Assembly (NCBI GenBank): GCA_040880365.1 | Contig: JBBDIO010000223.1 | Span: forward strand, 1-14,790 | From: JBBDIO01 sp040880365 | GTDB lineage: Bacteria; Chloroflexota; Anaerolineae; Caldilineales; Caldilineaceae | Reading direction: 5' to 3' | DNA: 14,790 nucleotides | In this document: positions 7,408-14,351 of the stretch, piece by piece | Layout: each line of letters opens with the position of its first letter | Position numbering within the stretch: the first letter of the stretch is position 1 | The notes under the pieces: model-generated | Seen by the model: the letters and a program-made list of their open reading frames with translations, nothing else | Databases searched by the model: none | Told to the model about the DNA's origin: nothing | Program-made: the position numbers and the translations under genes

Positions 7408-7456
7408 CGGGTGACGGAAAACAGGAAGAGTATGCTCGCCTGTGTTCTGTCACCCG
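7408..7456. terminator. Conserved 18-bp hairpin, left copy
   Basis: The arm at 7408-7425 (gggtgacggaaaacagg preceded by C) pairs with 7439-7456 (cctgtgttctgtcaccc followed by G), with one G-T wobble and one mismatch and a 13-base loop. It lies 42 bases after the ATPase stop and probably ends that transcript, although no clean T tract follows. The same arms recur at 14281-14327. Confidence 0.65.
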
Positions 7457-7491
7457 TCCCCCTTTCCCCTATCCCGTTTCCCGGGTGTCCG

Positions 7492-7735
7492 TCGCCAATC
7501 CCCATCCACCTGCATTTGCGCCCGCTCGCCCACCACTGCGCCTACCCCATCGAACAAGTTGTACGACACGATTAGGCATTCGCCCATTTCCAGCCCCGGC
7601 AGGGTCGCGGCGCGCCGATAGACCGTGGGATCGGGCTTGAACGCGCCCACGGTCGAGACCGAAATCACATCGTCGAAGGCCCATTCCACCTGCTTGCGCC
7701 CCAGATGATCTAGGAATTATCGGGTTGACATGAAA
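7492..7735 (-). pseudogene. HAD-gene relic B (decayed dehalogenase-like gene)
   Basis: Clear similarity to the HAD gene at 14352 onward: over about 170 aligned bases (7541-7718 against 14492-14662) a hand count gives about 18 differences. The minus-strand translation contains VEWAFDDVISVSTVGAFKP, as in the better copy. It is broken in several ways. About 90 bases (equivalent to 14389-14479) are missing, with AQMQVDGD joined in frame after the gap. The terminal TAG has become TGG, a TAA stands just before FLDHL, and the segment with the catalytic VVLSNG is lost. Faint similarity may continue to about 7770. It lies inside the upstream region of the sugar-acid cluster. Confidence 0.8.
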
Positions 7736-7772
7736 TTGCACCTGTGGCACAGTATCCAGAATTGCAAGATAC

Positions 7773-7791
7773 CATTCCGTATTATGGAATG
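7773..7791. promoter_or_regulatory. Palindrome, candidate IclR operator
   Basis: CATTCC (7773-7778) and GGAATG (7786-7791) are perfect arms, extending inward to nine paired positions with one mismatch around a central T. IclR-family regulators commonly bind short palindromes of the TTCC...GGAA kind. It lies about 65 bases before the first gene of the cluster, which encodes an IclR protein further down. A -10-like TATTAT (7780-7785) is embedded in it. Confidence 0.5.
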
Positions 7792-7807
7792 ACATCCAGG
7801 ACTCCCT

Positions 7808-7870
7808 ATGGAACAGGACTATCAGTTTAAACCCCACTCAGAAGGAGAACACCTGTGTCCAGTGTCGTGA
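7808..7870 (+). CDS. Possible 20-codon leader peptide overlapping manD-like gene
   Basis: ATG 7808 has AGGA at 7798-7801, six bases upstream, and opens a 20-residue frame (MEDYQF-like, actually starting MEQDYQF) that ends at TGA 7868-7870, inside the dehydratase gene in another frame. Its stop follows the downstream GTG start by 11 bases, so it could couple or modulate translation. Such a short ORF can occur by chance and there is no codon evidence. Confidence 0.2.
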   Translation: MEQDYQFKPHSEGEHLCPVS

Positions 7871-9060
7871 CTATTCGTGATGTACAGGTTGTTATTACCC
7901 AGCCGGGGCGGGCGCGCCTGGTCGTGGTCAAGGTGTTGACCTCGGAACCGGGGCTGTATGGACTGGGCTGCGCGTCCTTTAACCGGCGCTGTTTTGCCGT
8001 CCAGGCCGCAATCGAGAAACATCTTCGACCCTTTGTCATCGGTCGCGATGTGACATGTATCGAAGAACACTTTCGTATGGCAATGGTGCATGGCTATTGG
8101 CGCAATGGGCCGGTGTTAAACAATGCCATCTCCGGCATTGATATGGCCCTGTGGGATATTCTGGGCAAAATGGCAAACAAGCCCGTCTATGCGCTGCTGG
8201 GCGGCAAGTGTCGCGAAGGGGCCGCCGTCTATGTACATGCCAATGGGAATAGTCCCCAGGAAGTTGAAGACCAGGTGCGCGCCTATATGGAGCAAGGCTA
8301 TCGCTATGTCCGCATCCAGGCCGGCGGGTATGGCGGTCAGGGCGCAAAAGATGTCCGCCCCGAAGGCGCGCCCGACGGCTTCTACTACGATCCCCGCCAC
8401 TATATGCGGACCGCGTTGGCGACCATGGAGCATATCCGCACGGCAGTCGGACCCGAAATCGAACTGTTGCATGACATCCACGAGCGCTTGAAACCGATTG
8501 AAGCCGTGAACTTCGCCAAAGAGATGGAGCGCTTCAAGCTCTTTTTTCTGGAAGATGCCTTGGCGCCCGAAGATATTGAGTGGTTTGCCAATATTCGCCA
8601 GCAGTGCGCCACGCCCCTGGCAATGGGCGAGCTGTTCAGTAATCCGCGCGAGTGGCAGCCGCTTATCGCCAACCGGCTCATCGACTTTGTACGTATGCAC
8701 ATCAGCATGATGGGCGGGATCACGCCCGCGCGTGATGTCGTCCTCTTTGCCAATATGTACGGCGTACGCACGGCGTGGCACGGTCCGGCGGACGTTTCGC
8801 CGGTGGGCCATGCGGCCAATCTGCATCTCGATCTATGGGCGCCCAACTTCGGCATTCAGGAATGGTGTCGCTTTGATGAGGTCTTCTATGAGATGTTTCC
8901 CGGATTGCCGGAAGTACGCAACGGCTACATGTATGCCAATCAGCAGCCCGGATTGGGCATCGATCTGGATGAGGCATTAGCCGCCAAGTATCCGCCCCAG
9001 GATAACGTGGCGGAATGGACGCGCGCGCGCCTGCCCGATGGCAGCCCCATGCGGCCCTGA
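7855..9060 (+). CDS. Enolase-superfamily sugar-acid dehydratase, ManD/RspA subgroup
   Basis: A 401-residue cytoplasmic dehydratase of the mannonate-dehydratase (ManD) subgroup. GTG 7855 is preceded by AAGGAG (7842-7847) at seven bases. The N-terminal capping domain spans about 1-115 (GIDMALWDILGK 94-105), then comes the TIM barrel. Probable Mg ligands are Asp207 (HDIHE, 206-210), Glu233 (FLED) and Glu259 (MGEL), with His209, Tyr159 and His309 (WHGP) as candidate acid/base residues. RIQ (153-155) replaces the KxK of the racemases, as expected for ManD. The reaction would be aldonate to 2-keto-3-deoxyaldonate with loss of water. The residue after HG is Pro310; as I recall from published work on this subgroup, Pro here goes with weak or gluconate-directed activity rather than efficient mannonate dehydration. 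First gene of the cluster. Confidence 0.93.
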   Translation: MSSVVTIRDVQVVITQPGRARLVVVKVLTSEPGLYGLGCASFNRRCFAVQAAIEKHLRPFVIGRDVTCIEEHFRMAMVHGYWRNGPVLNNAISGIDMALWDILGKMANKPVYALLGGKCREGAAVYVHANGNSPQEVEDQVRAYMEQGYRYVRIQAGGYGGQGAKDVRPEGAPDGFYYDPRHYMRTALATMEHIRTAVGPEIELLHDIHERLKPIEAVNFAKEMERFKLFFLEDALAPEDIEWFANIRQQCATPLAMGELFSNPREWQPLIANRLIDFVRMHISMMGGITPARDVVLFANMYGVRTAWHGPADVSPVGHAANLHLDLWAPNFGIQEWCRFDEVFYEMFPGLPEVRNGYMYANQQPGLGIDLDEALAAKYPPQDNVAEWTRARLPDGSPMRP

Positions 9061-9062
9061 GA

Positions 9063-9075
9063 TGCCGGTTTTTTA
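9063..9075 (+). terminator. Weak T-run after the ManD-like gene
   Basis: CGGC (9052-9055) and GCCG (9064-9067) can form a four-bp stem that overlaps the stop codon region and is followed by six T (9069-9074). It might reduce read-through between the dehydratase and the binding-protein gene. The stem is short, so this is tentative. Confidence 0.25.
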
Positions 9076-9086
9076 TAGGCTGTTGT

Positions 9087-9108
9087 GTCGACCCAATGTC
9101 GACCCAAT
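9087..9108. repeat. Perfect 11-bp tandem duplication
   Basis: gtcgacccaat occurs twice head to tail at 9087-9097 and 9098-9108, in the gap between the dehydratase and binding-protein genes. A second local duplication, ttctatttct at 9169-9178 and 9184-9193 (15-base period), lies just ahead of the ribosome-binding site of the next gene. Confidence 0.6.
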
Positions 9109-9210
9109 CACTGTCTTGTGCACCTTGCTCCCCTTTAGATTTCCAAAGTTTCTGTCAGCTATGTCGATTTCTATTTCTGCCCGTTCTATTTCTTTCAAAG
9201 GAGAAACCTC

Positions 9211-10545
9211 ATGCAAAACCGTGTACTATCGCGCAGACAGTTCTTGATTGGATCTTCTTCTCTTGCCGCGGGTGCTTTGCTCGCCGCATGTGTCGCGCCC
9301 CAGGCCGCACCGGGCACAGCGACCGAGGCAGGCGAAAGCGCGGCCCCCAGCAGCGAACCCATTGAACTGGTTTTCCACAGCCGCCTGGGCGCACATGCCG
9401 ATTGGCACAAATCGCGCGTGCCCCTGTTCGAAGAACAGCATCCTGGTGTCACACTGCATATTGATGAGATTCCGGGCAATGAAATGTGGCCCAAGGTCTA
9501 CGCAATGGCGGCTTCGGCGACCATTGGCGATGTCGCCTGGACGGGTGTGCACACGGCTTTGGAGTTTGTACGCAAAGGCGTACCGCTGCCCCTCAACGAC
9601 ATCATAGAAGCCAAGACTTTTGACACCAGCGTCTACTGGCAGGCGGTCCTCAATGCCGTCACCTTCGACGGCAACCTCTATGCACTCCCCAATCACGGCA
9701 ATTACAGCACAGCCACCTTCTACTACAACGTGGATTTGTACGAAGAAGCTGGGGTCGCGCTGCCCAATCCCGACTGGACGCTCGACGATCTGGTGTCGGG
9801 CGCGCAGGAAATTACCAACGCGCCCGAGGTGTGGGGCTTCCGCACCACCACCAGCGATACCCATGTGATTCAGGCCCTGCGCATGTTTGGCGGTGACCTC
9901 ATCAACGCCGACGGCACCCAATCTCTGCTGCTTGAAGAAGGCTCGGTTCAGGGTTTGCAGTGGCTCTATGATCTGCGTAACACCTACGAAGTCGATCCCT
10001 GTCTATGCAATCCTGGCGGCGAAATTCGCGGCGGATTTATCGGCGGCAACGTGGCGTGCTACAATGCCACCACTGGCGATGCCAGCGAACTATCGCAAGT
10101 GGAAGATATGGCGAGCCGTTGGGATGTCACCGTGGCACCTATCGGGCCTACCGGCGAGCGCGCGTCGGCCCTCTCTGCCGCCAATTTCTGTGTGACCCAG
10201 AACTCGAGCAATCCTTATGAGGCGTTCGACGTTGTGGCCTTTTTCTGTAGCCAGGAAGACGGAGTCCTCCACGTATTGGCGGGCGCGGGCAGCCCCGGCT
10301 GTCGCAATGATGTCTGGGAAAGCCCGGAACTCAACGACTTCCATCCTGTCTTTGGCCTGCACCGGGAACACTTCCCCGATGGCCCCGGCCCGCGCAACTT
10401 CCCGGCCAATGCACGCACCACCGAATTTAACGATGAACTGGTGCAAAATCTGGAGCGCATCTGGACAGGTCAGGTTGAATTTGATCAGGGTGTGGAAGAA
10501 ACCCACGAGATACTGCAACAGGTACTGGACAAAGAACCTACCTAA
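9211..10545 (+). CDS. ABC transporter sugar-binding lipoprotein (family 1 type)
   Basis: A 444-residue extracytoplasmic solute-binding protein. ATG 9211 follows AAAGGAG (9197-9203) at seven bases. The N-terminus has a Tat-like SRRQFL (7-12), a hydrophobic core, and lipobox LAAC with Cys27 as lipidation site; a Ser/Ala/Pro/Gly-rich tether follows (28-50). The mature part follows the carbohydrate-binding family-1 plan: PLFEEQHPGVTLHI (70-83), YALPNHGNYSTATFYYNVDLYEEAG near 150-176, WTLDDLV, and RMFGGDLINADGT near 225. It would capture a sugar or sugar acid for an ABC importer of the MalFG type. No permease gene is visible next to it; the following sequence runs into a tandem array and an assembly gap. 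Clustering with sugar-acid dehydratases suggests a uronate, aldonate or oligosaccharide ligand. Confidence 0.92.
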   Translation: MQNRVLSRRQFLIGSSSLAAGALLAACVAPQAAPGTATEAGESAAPSSEPIELVFHSRLGAHADWHKSRVPLFEEQHPGVTLHIDEIPGNEMWPKVYAMAASATIGDVAWTGVHTALEFVRKGVPLPLNDIIEAKTFDTSVYWQAVLNAVTFDGNLYALPNHGNYSTATFYYNVDLYEEAGVALPNPDWTLDDLVSGAQEITNAPEVWGFRTTTSDTHVIQALRMFGGDLINADGTQSLLLEEGSVQGLQWLYDLRNTYEVDPCLCNPGGEIRGGFIGGNVACYNATTGDASELSQVEDMASRWDVTVAPIGPTGERASALSAANFCVTQNSSNPYEAFDVVAFFCSQEDGVLHVLAGAGSPGCRNDVWESPELNDFHPVFGLHREHFPDGPGPRNFPANARTTEFNDELVQNLERIWTGQVEFDQGVEETHEILQQVLDKEPT

Positions 10546-10578
10546 GCCGGTTTGATGCGGCTGGCGAACTTTGCCGGC

Positions 10579-10750
10579 CCTGAAATCACAGTGTCCTGAA
10601 ATCACAGTGTCCTGNNNNNNNNNNNNNNNNNNNNNNNNNNNNNNNNNNNNNNNNNNNNNNNNNNNNNNNNNNNNNNNNNNNNNNNNNNNNNNNNNNNNNN
10701 NNNNNNNNNNNNNNCCTGAAATCACAGTGTCCTGAAATCACAGTGTCCTG
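10579..10750. repeat. 16-bp tandem repeat array interrupted by the assembly gap
   Basis: The unit cctgaaatcacagtgt is present in two perfect copies before the gap (10579-10594, 10595-10610), with CCTG beginning a third, and in two perfect copies after it (10715-10730, 10731-10746), again followed by CCTG. All visible copies are identical. The array lies between the binding-protein gene and the IclR gene. Real copy number is unknown because the gap falls inside it. Confidence 0.9.
10615..10714. other. Assembly gap (100 N)
   Basis: Exactly 100 undetermined bases. A round 100 is the usual placeholder for unknown length, so the true distance and content are not known. Both edges end in the same 16-bp repeat, which suggests the assembler failed on the tandem array. 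Confidence 0.97.
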
Positions 10751-10790
10751 CAACAGGCTTTGCCCCGGTATGGCGGGCCTATTGCAGGAC
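10745..10790. repeat. 9-bp inverted repeat upstream of the IclR gene
   Basis: GTCCTGCAA (10745-10753) and TTGCAGGAC (10782-10790) are perfect inverted copies 28 bases apart. The left arm begins at the end of the 16-bp array. It lies 42 bases before the IclR start and could be a leader hairpin or a looped operator pair. Confidence 0.45.
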
Positions 10791-10832
10791 GATCACTTGT
10801 CACAGGCGGTCTTCCTTCAAAAGCGAGTCTCA

Positions 10833-11636
10833 ATGATTGGTTCTGTTCTCAAGGCAATTGATGTTCTGGAGGTCTTCACGGCGCATGAGCCACGGCTTTC
10901 TTTGGCCGAAATTAGCCGACGCCTGGGGCTTCCGCGCAGCACCACGCACAATCTGCTCAAAACGCTCCATTCCCGCAATCTGCTGGAAAAGGTCGATTCG
11001 GATCACTATGCGCTCGGCCCGGCGCTGATTGGGCTGTCCCCCGCGGTGCGCGTAAATGTGGAGATCCGCGACCGGTCTGCGCCCCTGCTGCGCGAATTGG
11101 CCGATGCCTGCCGCGAGTCGGTCTATCTGACCATTCCCGACGGTGACCAGATTCTCTACATCTATGCGCTGGAGTCTCCCCGCCGCCTATTGGCGCGCAG
11201 CGCAGTGGGCGATCGTTTTCCCTATCACTGCACCGCGGTCGGCAAGGCCATGCTTGCCTTTTTCCCGCCCGCAACTACCGCCGATATTCTGGATCGACTG
11301 GGTTTGCCTGCTATGTCGCCGTCTACGATTACGGACCGCGGTGTGCTGGAGGCTGAACTCGCGCAAACTCGCCAGCGCGGCTATGCCACCGATGCGGGCG
11401 AAAATAACCCCAACATCTTTTGCATGGGCGCACCTATCCTGGACGCCCAGGGTCGGGTGGTCGCCGCGAGCAGTATTTCGGGCGCAGACCCCGAAATTCT
11501 AAACAGCCGGCGGCCCGACCTGGCGCGACGGCTGGTATTGGCTGCCGAAGAAATCTCCCGGCGCATGGGCTATGTGCCCGCCTCCCCATCCCAGGTGAGC
11601 TATGCGCGCCTGGGCGACAACAGTCATCTGCCCTAG
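10833..11636 (+). CDS. IclR-family transcriptional regulator
   Basis: A 267-residue cytoplasmic regulator. ATG 10833 (MIGSVLKAIDVLEVF) gives the usual IclR N-terminus and length; in-frame upstream codons run back into the tandem array, and no strong ribosome-binding site is visible for either choice. The winged helix covers about 1-62, with LSLAEISRRLGLPRSTTHNL (22-41) as HTH. The effector domain follows: YHCTAVGKAMLAFF (131-144), GYATDAGENNPNIFCMGAPI (183-202), and SISGADPEIL (214-223). Cys197 and the GKAML loop line the small-molecule pocket in this family, whose ligands are often sugar acids such as KDG. The setting between transport/dehydratase genes and the sulfatase makes it the likely controller of the cluster; the palindrome at 7773-7791 is a candidate target. 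Confidence 0.93.
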   Translation: MIGSVLKAIDVLEVFTAHEPRLSLAEISRRLGLPRSTTHNLLKTLHSRNLLEKVDSDHYALGPALIGLSPAVRVNVEIRDRSAPLLRELADACRESVYLTIPDGDQILYIYALESPRRLLARSAVGDRFPYHCTAVGKAMLAFFPPATTADILDRLGLPAMSPSTITDRGVLEAELAQTRQRGYATDAGENNPNIFCMGAPILDAQGRVVAASSISGADPEILNSRRPDLARRLVLAAEEISRRMGYVPASPSQVSYARLGDNSHLP

Positions 11637-11655
11637 GCCATTTTTGCAGGCGATT

Positions 11656-11687
11656 TACACATGCCTGCTGTCGTGCGGCATTGTGTA
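11656..11687 (+). terminator. Hairpin between IclR and sulfatase genes
   Basis: TACACATGCC (11656-11665) can pair with GGCA-T-TGTGTA (11677-11687) with one bulged T around an 11-base loop. No T run follows. An alternative shorter stem GCAGGC/GCCTGC (11646-11651 with 11663-11668) overlaps it. It could be a weak terminator for the regulator or a leader structure for the sulfatase. Confidence 0.35.
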
Positions 11688-11734
11688 TGTTTCAATCTAC
11701 CCAACGTTCCATCCATTTCGGCGGAGGATTTGCC

Positions 11735-13174
11735 ATGCCGTCCCACCCACCCAACATTCTCTTTGTCATGACCGATGACCAGACTGTGCGCGAAATGAGC
11801 TGCTACGGTGACAGCCTCTTTGCTACGCCCAATATGGATCGGCTTGCGAATGAGGGCACGCTGTTTGCCAACTGCTTTGCCACCAATGCCCTGTGTGCGC
11901 CGTCGCGGGCAACCGTCTTAACCGGCGCGTTTTCCCATGTGCATGGGATTCGCGGCAATTCCGAGCAGATCGACGCCGTAGAAGAGCTGGACCCCAATGT
12001 GCCCACGTTTCCCGAGTTGTTGCAGAAGGCAGGCTATCAAACCGCGCTGGTGGGCAAGTATCACATCCGCCAAGACCCACGCGGCTTTGACTATTGGGCC
12101 ATACATCCAGGCCAGGGCGAATATTTTGATCCCGTCTTTATTGAAAATGGGAGTCGCATTCAGAAGCAGGGCTACGCCACCGACATCACCGGCGATCTCG
12201 CGCTCGATGTGCTGGAAAAACGCGACCGTGCGCGTCCCTTCTGCCTGGTCTATCAGTTCAAAGCGCCCCATCGTCCGTTTACGCCCGCACCGCGCCATGC
12301 CCATCTGTTTGAGGATCTGGAAATTCCCGAACCCCCGACCTTCCATGACGACTATGCAACGCGCACGATTGCCCAGGGCGCCGAAGATATGCGTCTGGAA
12401 TTGAGCCTGGCGGGTGACTATGCCGATCTGCCTCCCGACCTGGACGCGGCTGCCGCCAAGCGTTGGATCTTTCAACGCTTTATGAAAGATCGCATGCGTA
12501 CCCTGGTGAGCGTGGATGAAAACCTGGGCCGAGTTCTGGATTATCTGGATGCTGAAGGTCTGACCCAGGACACGCTGGTGATTTACACCTCGGACCACGG
12601 CTATTTTCTGGGTGAGCATGGTTGGTATGACAAACGCTTTATGTATGAGCCTGCCATGCGAATCCCTCTGGTCGCGCGCTATCCGCGCCGGGGCGTATCC
12701 GGGCATGTGGTCCAGGCGCTAACCATGAACATCGACTTTGCGCCTACTATTCTGGACTATGCCGGCGTCGAGCAGCCCGCGACGGTGCAGGGCGTCAGTT
12801 TGCGCCCGCTGCTAGAGGGCAATGTGCCCCCCGATTGGCGGCAATCCGTCTACTATGCCTACTATGAGGACTCCTGGATGCTGGCCGGTAAGGGCGATGA
12901 AGCCATGGCCGAACCCTATCGCTATTTCACGCCCCATCGCGTGGGACCGCACCGCGGCGTCCGCACGCAGCGCTACAAGCTCATCGAATATTATGGCGAG
13001 GGTGACTATTGGGAGCTGTTTGACCTGGATGCCGATCCCCACGAACTGCACAATCGCTACGCCGATCCAGCGTTTGCTGAAATCGAGATGGAATTGAAGC
13101 AAGAATTGGCGCGCCTGCGCGCCTACTATCACGATGTGGAAGATAGTACTCAAACCCAGGCCACTCAGACTTAG
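11735..13174 (+). CDS. Type I sulfatase (formylglycine-dependent), no signal peptide
   Basis: A 479-residue arylsulfatase-fold hydrolase. ATG 11735 has GGAGG at 11723-11727, seven bases upstream; the open frame reaching back into the IclR gene is not coding. The family signature CAPSRATVLTG starts at Cys54, which would be oxidised to formylglycine. Metal and active-site residues: Asp14-Asp15 (MTDDQ), Lys108-His110 (GKYH), His179 (APHRPF), Asp287-His288 (SDHGYFLGEHGW). The C-terminal subdomain has RTQRYKLIEYY and WELFDLDADPHELHN. It removes sulfate from a small ester, probably a sulfated sugar or glycan fragment. The protein begins directly at PNILFVMTDD without a signal peptide, so it should act in the cytoplasm on imported material. 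No anaerobic sulfatase-maturase or FGE gene is in the window. Confidence 0.94.
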   Translation: MPSHPPNILFVMTDDQTVREMSCYGDSLFATPNMDRLANEGTLFANCFATNALCAPSRATVLTGAFSHVHGIRGNSEQIDAVEELDPNVPTFPELLQKAGYQTALVGKYHIRQDPRGFDYWAIHPGQGEYFDPVFIENGSRIQKQGYATDITGDLALDVLEKRDRARPFCLVYQFKAPHRPFTPAPRHAHLFEDLEIPEPPTFHDDYATRTIAQGAEDMRLELSLAGDYADLPPDLDAAAAKRWIFQRFMKDRMRTLVSVDENLGRVLDYLDAEGLTQDTLVIYTSDHGYFLGEHGWYDKRFMYEPAMRIPLVARYPRRGVSGHVVQALTMNIDFAPTILDYAGVEQPATVQGVSLRPLLEGNVPPDWRQSVYYAYYEDSWMLAGKGDEAMAEPYRYFTPHRVGPHRGVRTQRYKLIEYYGEGDYWELFDLDADPHELHNRYADPAFAEIEMELKQELARLRAYYHDVEDSTQTQATQT

Positions 13175-13239
13175 AACACCCAAATCTGGGGCACGCAAGC
13201 CCAGGCCGCCATCACCGACTGGAACAGGATCGAACGCAC

Positions 13240-14226
13240 ATGTATATTGCCCATCAAATTGCCGCCACCGAGGCAAATCTGACCTTTTTGAAACAGATCG
13301 GCGTGGACGCAGTGATCCCCTTTGGGCCGCCGCTGAACGCCCAGGGAATCTGGGGATATGAGGAGTTAGCTCAATTAAAAGAGCAGGTCGAACGCGCGGG
13401 ACTGGAGGTTGTGGGCTTCAACAACATTATTGGCACGCCGGGCATTCGCCAGAACCCCGCGCGCGCCATGTCCTATGCCCACGCCCAGGACCAGATTCTG
13501 CTTGCCGGGCCGGGCCGCGACGCGCAGATCGACAAGATCGGCCAATCCATCCGCCATGTAGGCAAACTTGGCGTCAAGTTCATCAACTATGGCTTCACCC
13601 TCACCGGTGTGTGGCGCACCGAACGCCAGGCCCTGGGCCGCGGCGGGGCGCAGGTGACCGCCTATCGCCATGCCGACTTGCCCCAGCCGCCCCTGACCGA
13701 AGCCGGCGACGTGCCCGAAGAAGAAATGTGGGACCGTTTCCAATATTTTCTGGAGCGCGTGATCCCCATTGCCGAGGAAGCCGGCGTGGGCATGGCGTGC
13801 CATCCCCACGATCCGCCTGTGCCCAACATCGCGGGCGATCCGCGCATTCTGCGCAGCATCGCGGCCTACAAGCGGCTGGTCGAAATGGTGCCCAGCCCGG
13901 CCAATGGGTTGAACTTCTGCCAGGGCACCATCGCCGAAATGGGTGAAGATGTCATCGAGGCGATTCGCTATTTTGGCAGCCGAAACAAAATTTTCAACGT
14001 ACACTTTCGCAACATCCAGGGCACAGCCCACGATTTCCAGGAAGCCTTTCTCGACGACGGGGATGTGGACATGCTGTCGGCGTTCAAAACCTATCTGGAA
14101 GTCGGCTATAAAGGGCCGATTGTACCCGACCACTTTGCGCGCCTCACCGTGGGCGAGGGCTATTGGGGTTCGTGGGGCCATACACTGGGCTATATGCAGG
14201 GGATGTTGCGCGCCGTACAAGGGTAG
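13240..14226 (+). CDS. uxuA: UxuA-family mannonate dehydratase
   Basis: A 328-residue TIM-barrel enzyme of the xylose-isomerase-like fold. D-mannonate loses water to give 2-keto-3-deoxy-D-gluconate in glucuronate catabolism. ATG 13240 has a weak AGGA at 13226-13229; it lies 65 bases after the sulfatase stop, consistent with co-transcription. Motifs: VVGFNNIIGTP (57-67), HPHDPP (188-193), NFCQGT (225-230), VHFRN (254-258), DDGDVDM (272-278), PDHF (296-299). His188, Cys227, His255 and Asp297 match the metal-binding set known for UxuA. It is shorter than the enterobacterial enzyme (394 residues); short versions are common in other phyla. It is unrelated in fold to the ManD-type enzyme at the start of the cluster, so the two probably act on different acids or stages. 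Confidence 0.9.
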   Translation: MYIAHQIAATEANLTFLKQIGVDAVIPFGPPLNAQGIWGYEELAQLKEQVERAGLEVVGFNNIIGTPGIRQNPARAMSYAHAQDQILLAGPGRDAQIDKIGQSIRHVGKLGVKFINYGFTLTGVWRTERQALGRGGAQVTAYRHADLPQPPLTEAGDVPEEEMWDRFQYFLERVIPIAEEAGVGMACHPHDPPVPNIAGDPRILRSIAAYKRLVEMVPSPANGLNFCQGTIAEMGEDVIEAIRYFGSRNKIFNVHFRNIQGTAHDFQEAFLDDGDVDMLSAFKTYLEVGYKGPIVPDHFARLTVGEGYWGSWGHTLGYMQGMLRAVQG

Positions 14227-14280
14227 CGCGTGCGCATTCAATACCCGCATCATTTGAACTTGATCCGGCTCTGCGCCGCG

Positions 14281-14327
14281 GGGTGACGGAAAACAGGAAG
14301 AGATTGCGCGCCTGTGTTCTGTCACCC
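14281..14327. terminator. Conserved 17-bp hairpin, right copy; bidirectional terminator
   Basis: GGGTGACGGAAAACAGG (14281-14297) pairs with CCTGTGTTCTGTCACCC (14311-14327) around a 13-base loop; the arms are identical to those at 7408-7456 while part of the loop differs. It sits between the converging UxuA gene (stop 14226) and HAD gene (stop 14352), where a bidirectional terminator would be expected. Confidence 0.7.
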
Positions 14328-14351
14328 GTCCCTCTGCCTTGCCCCCTGTCG

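Noticed and set aside
7725..7755. TTGACA at 7725-7730 as -35 of the dehydratase promoter
   Set aside because: The only -10-like partner (CAGTAT, 7750-7755) is 19 bases away and poor; the hexamer may be accidental within the relic.
10090..10725. Minus-strand frame through the N run
   Set aside because: It contains the unknown bases and is antisense to the binding-protein gene.
10579..10750. CRISPR array reading of the 16-bp repeat
   Set aside because: Copies are head to tail with no spacers, the unit is too short, and there are no cas genes.
11420..11734. N-terminal extension of the sulfatase into the IclR gene
   Set aside because: The sulfatase fold begins at PNILFVMTDD and has a GGAGG box right before ATG 11735; the extension is an out-of-frame reading of IclR.
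13175..13239. Possible regulatory element between sulfatase and UxuA
   Set aside because: No hairpin, repeat or promoter-like pair could be seen in the 65 bases.
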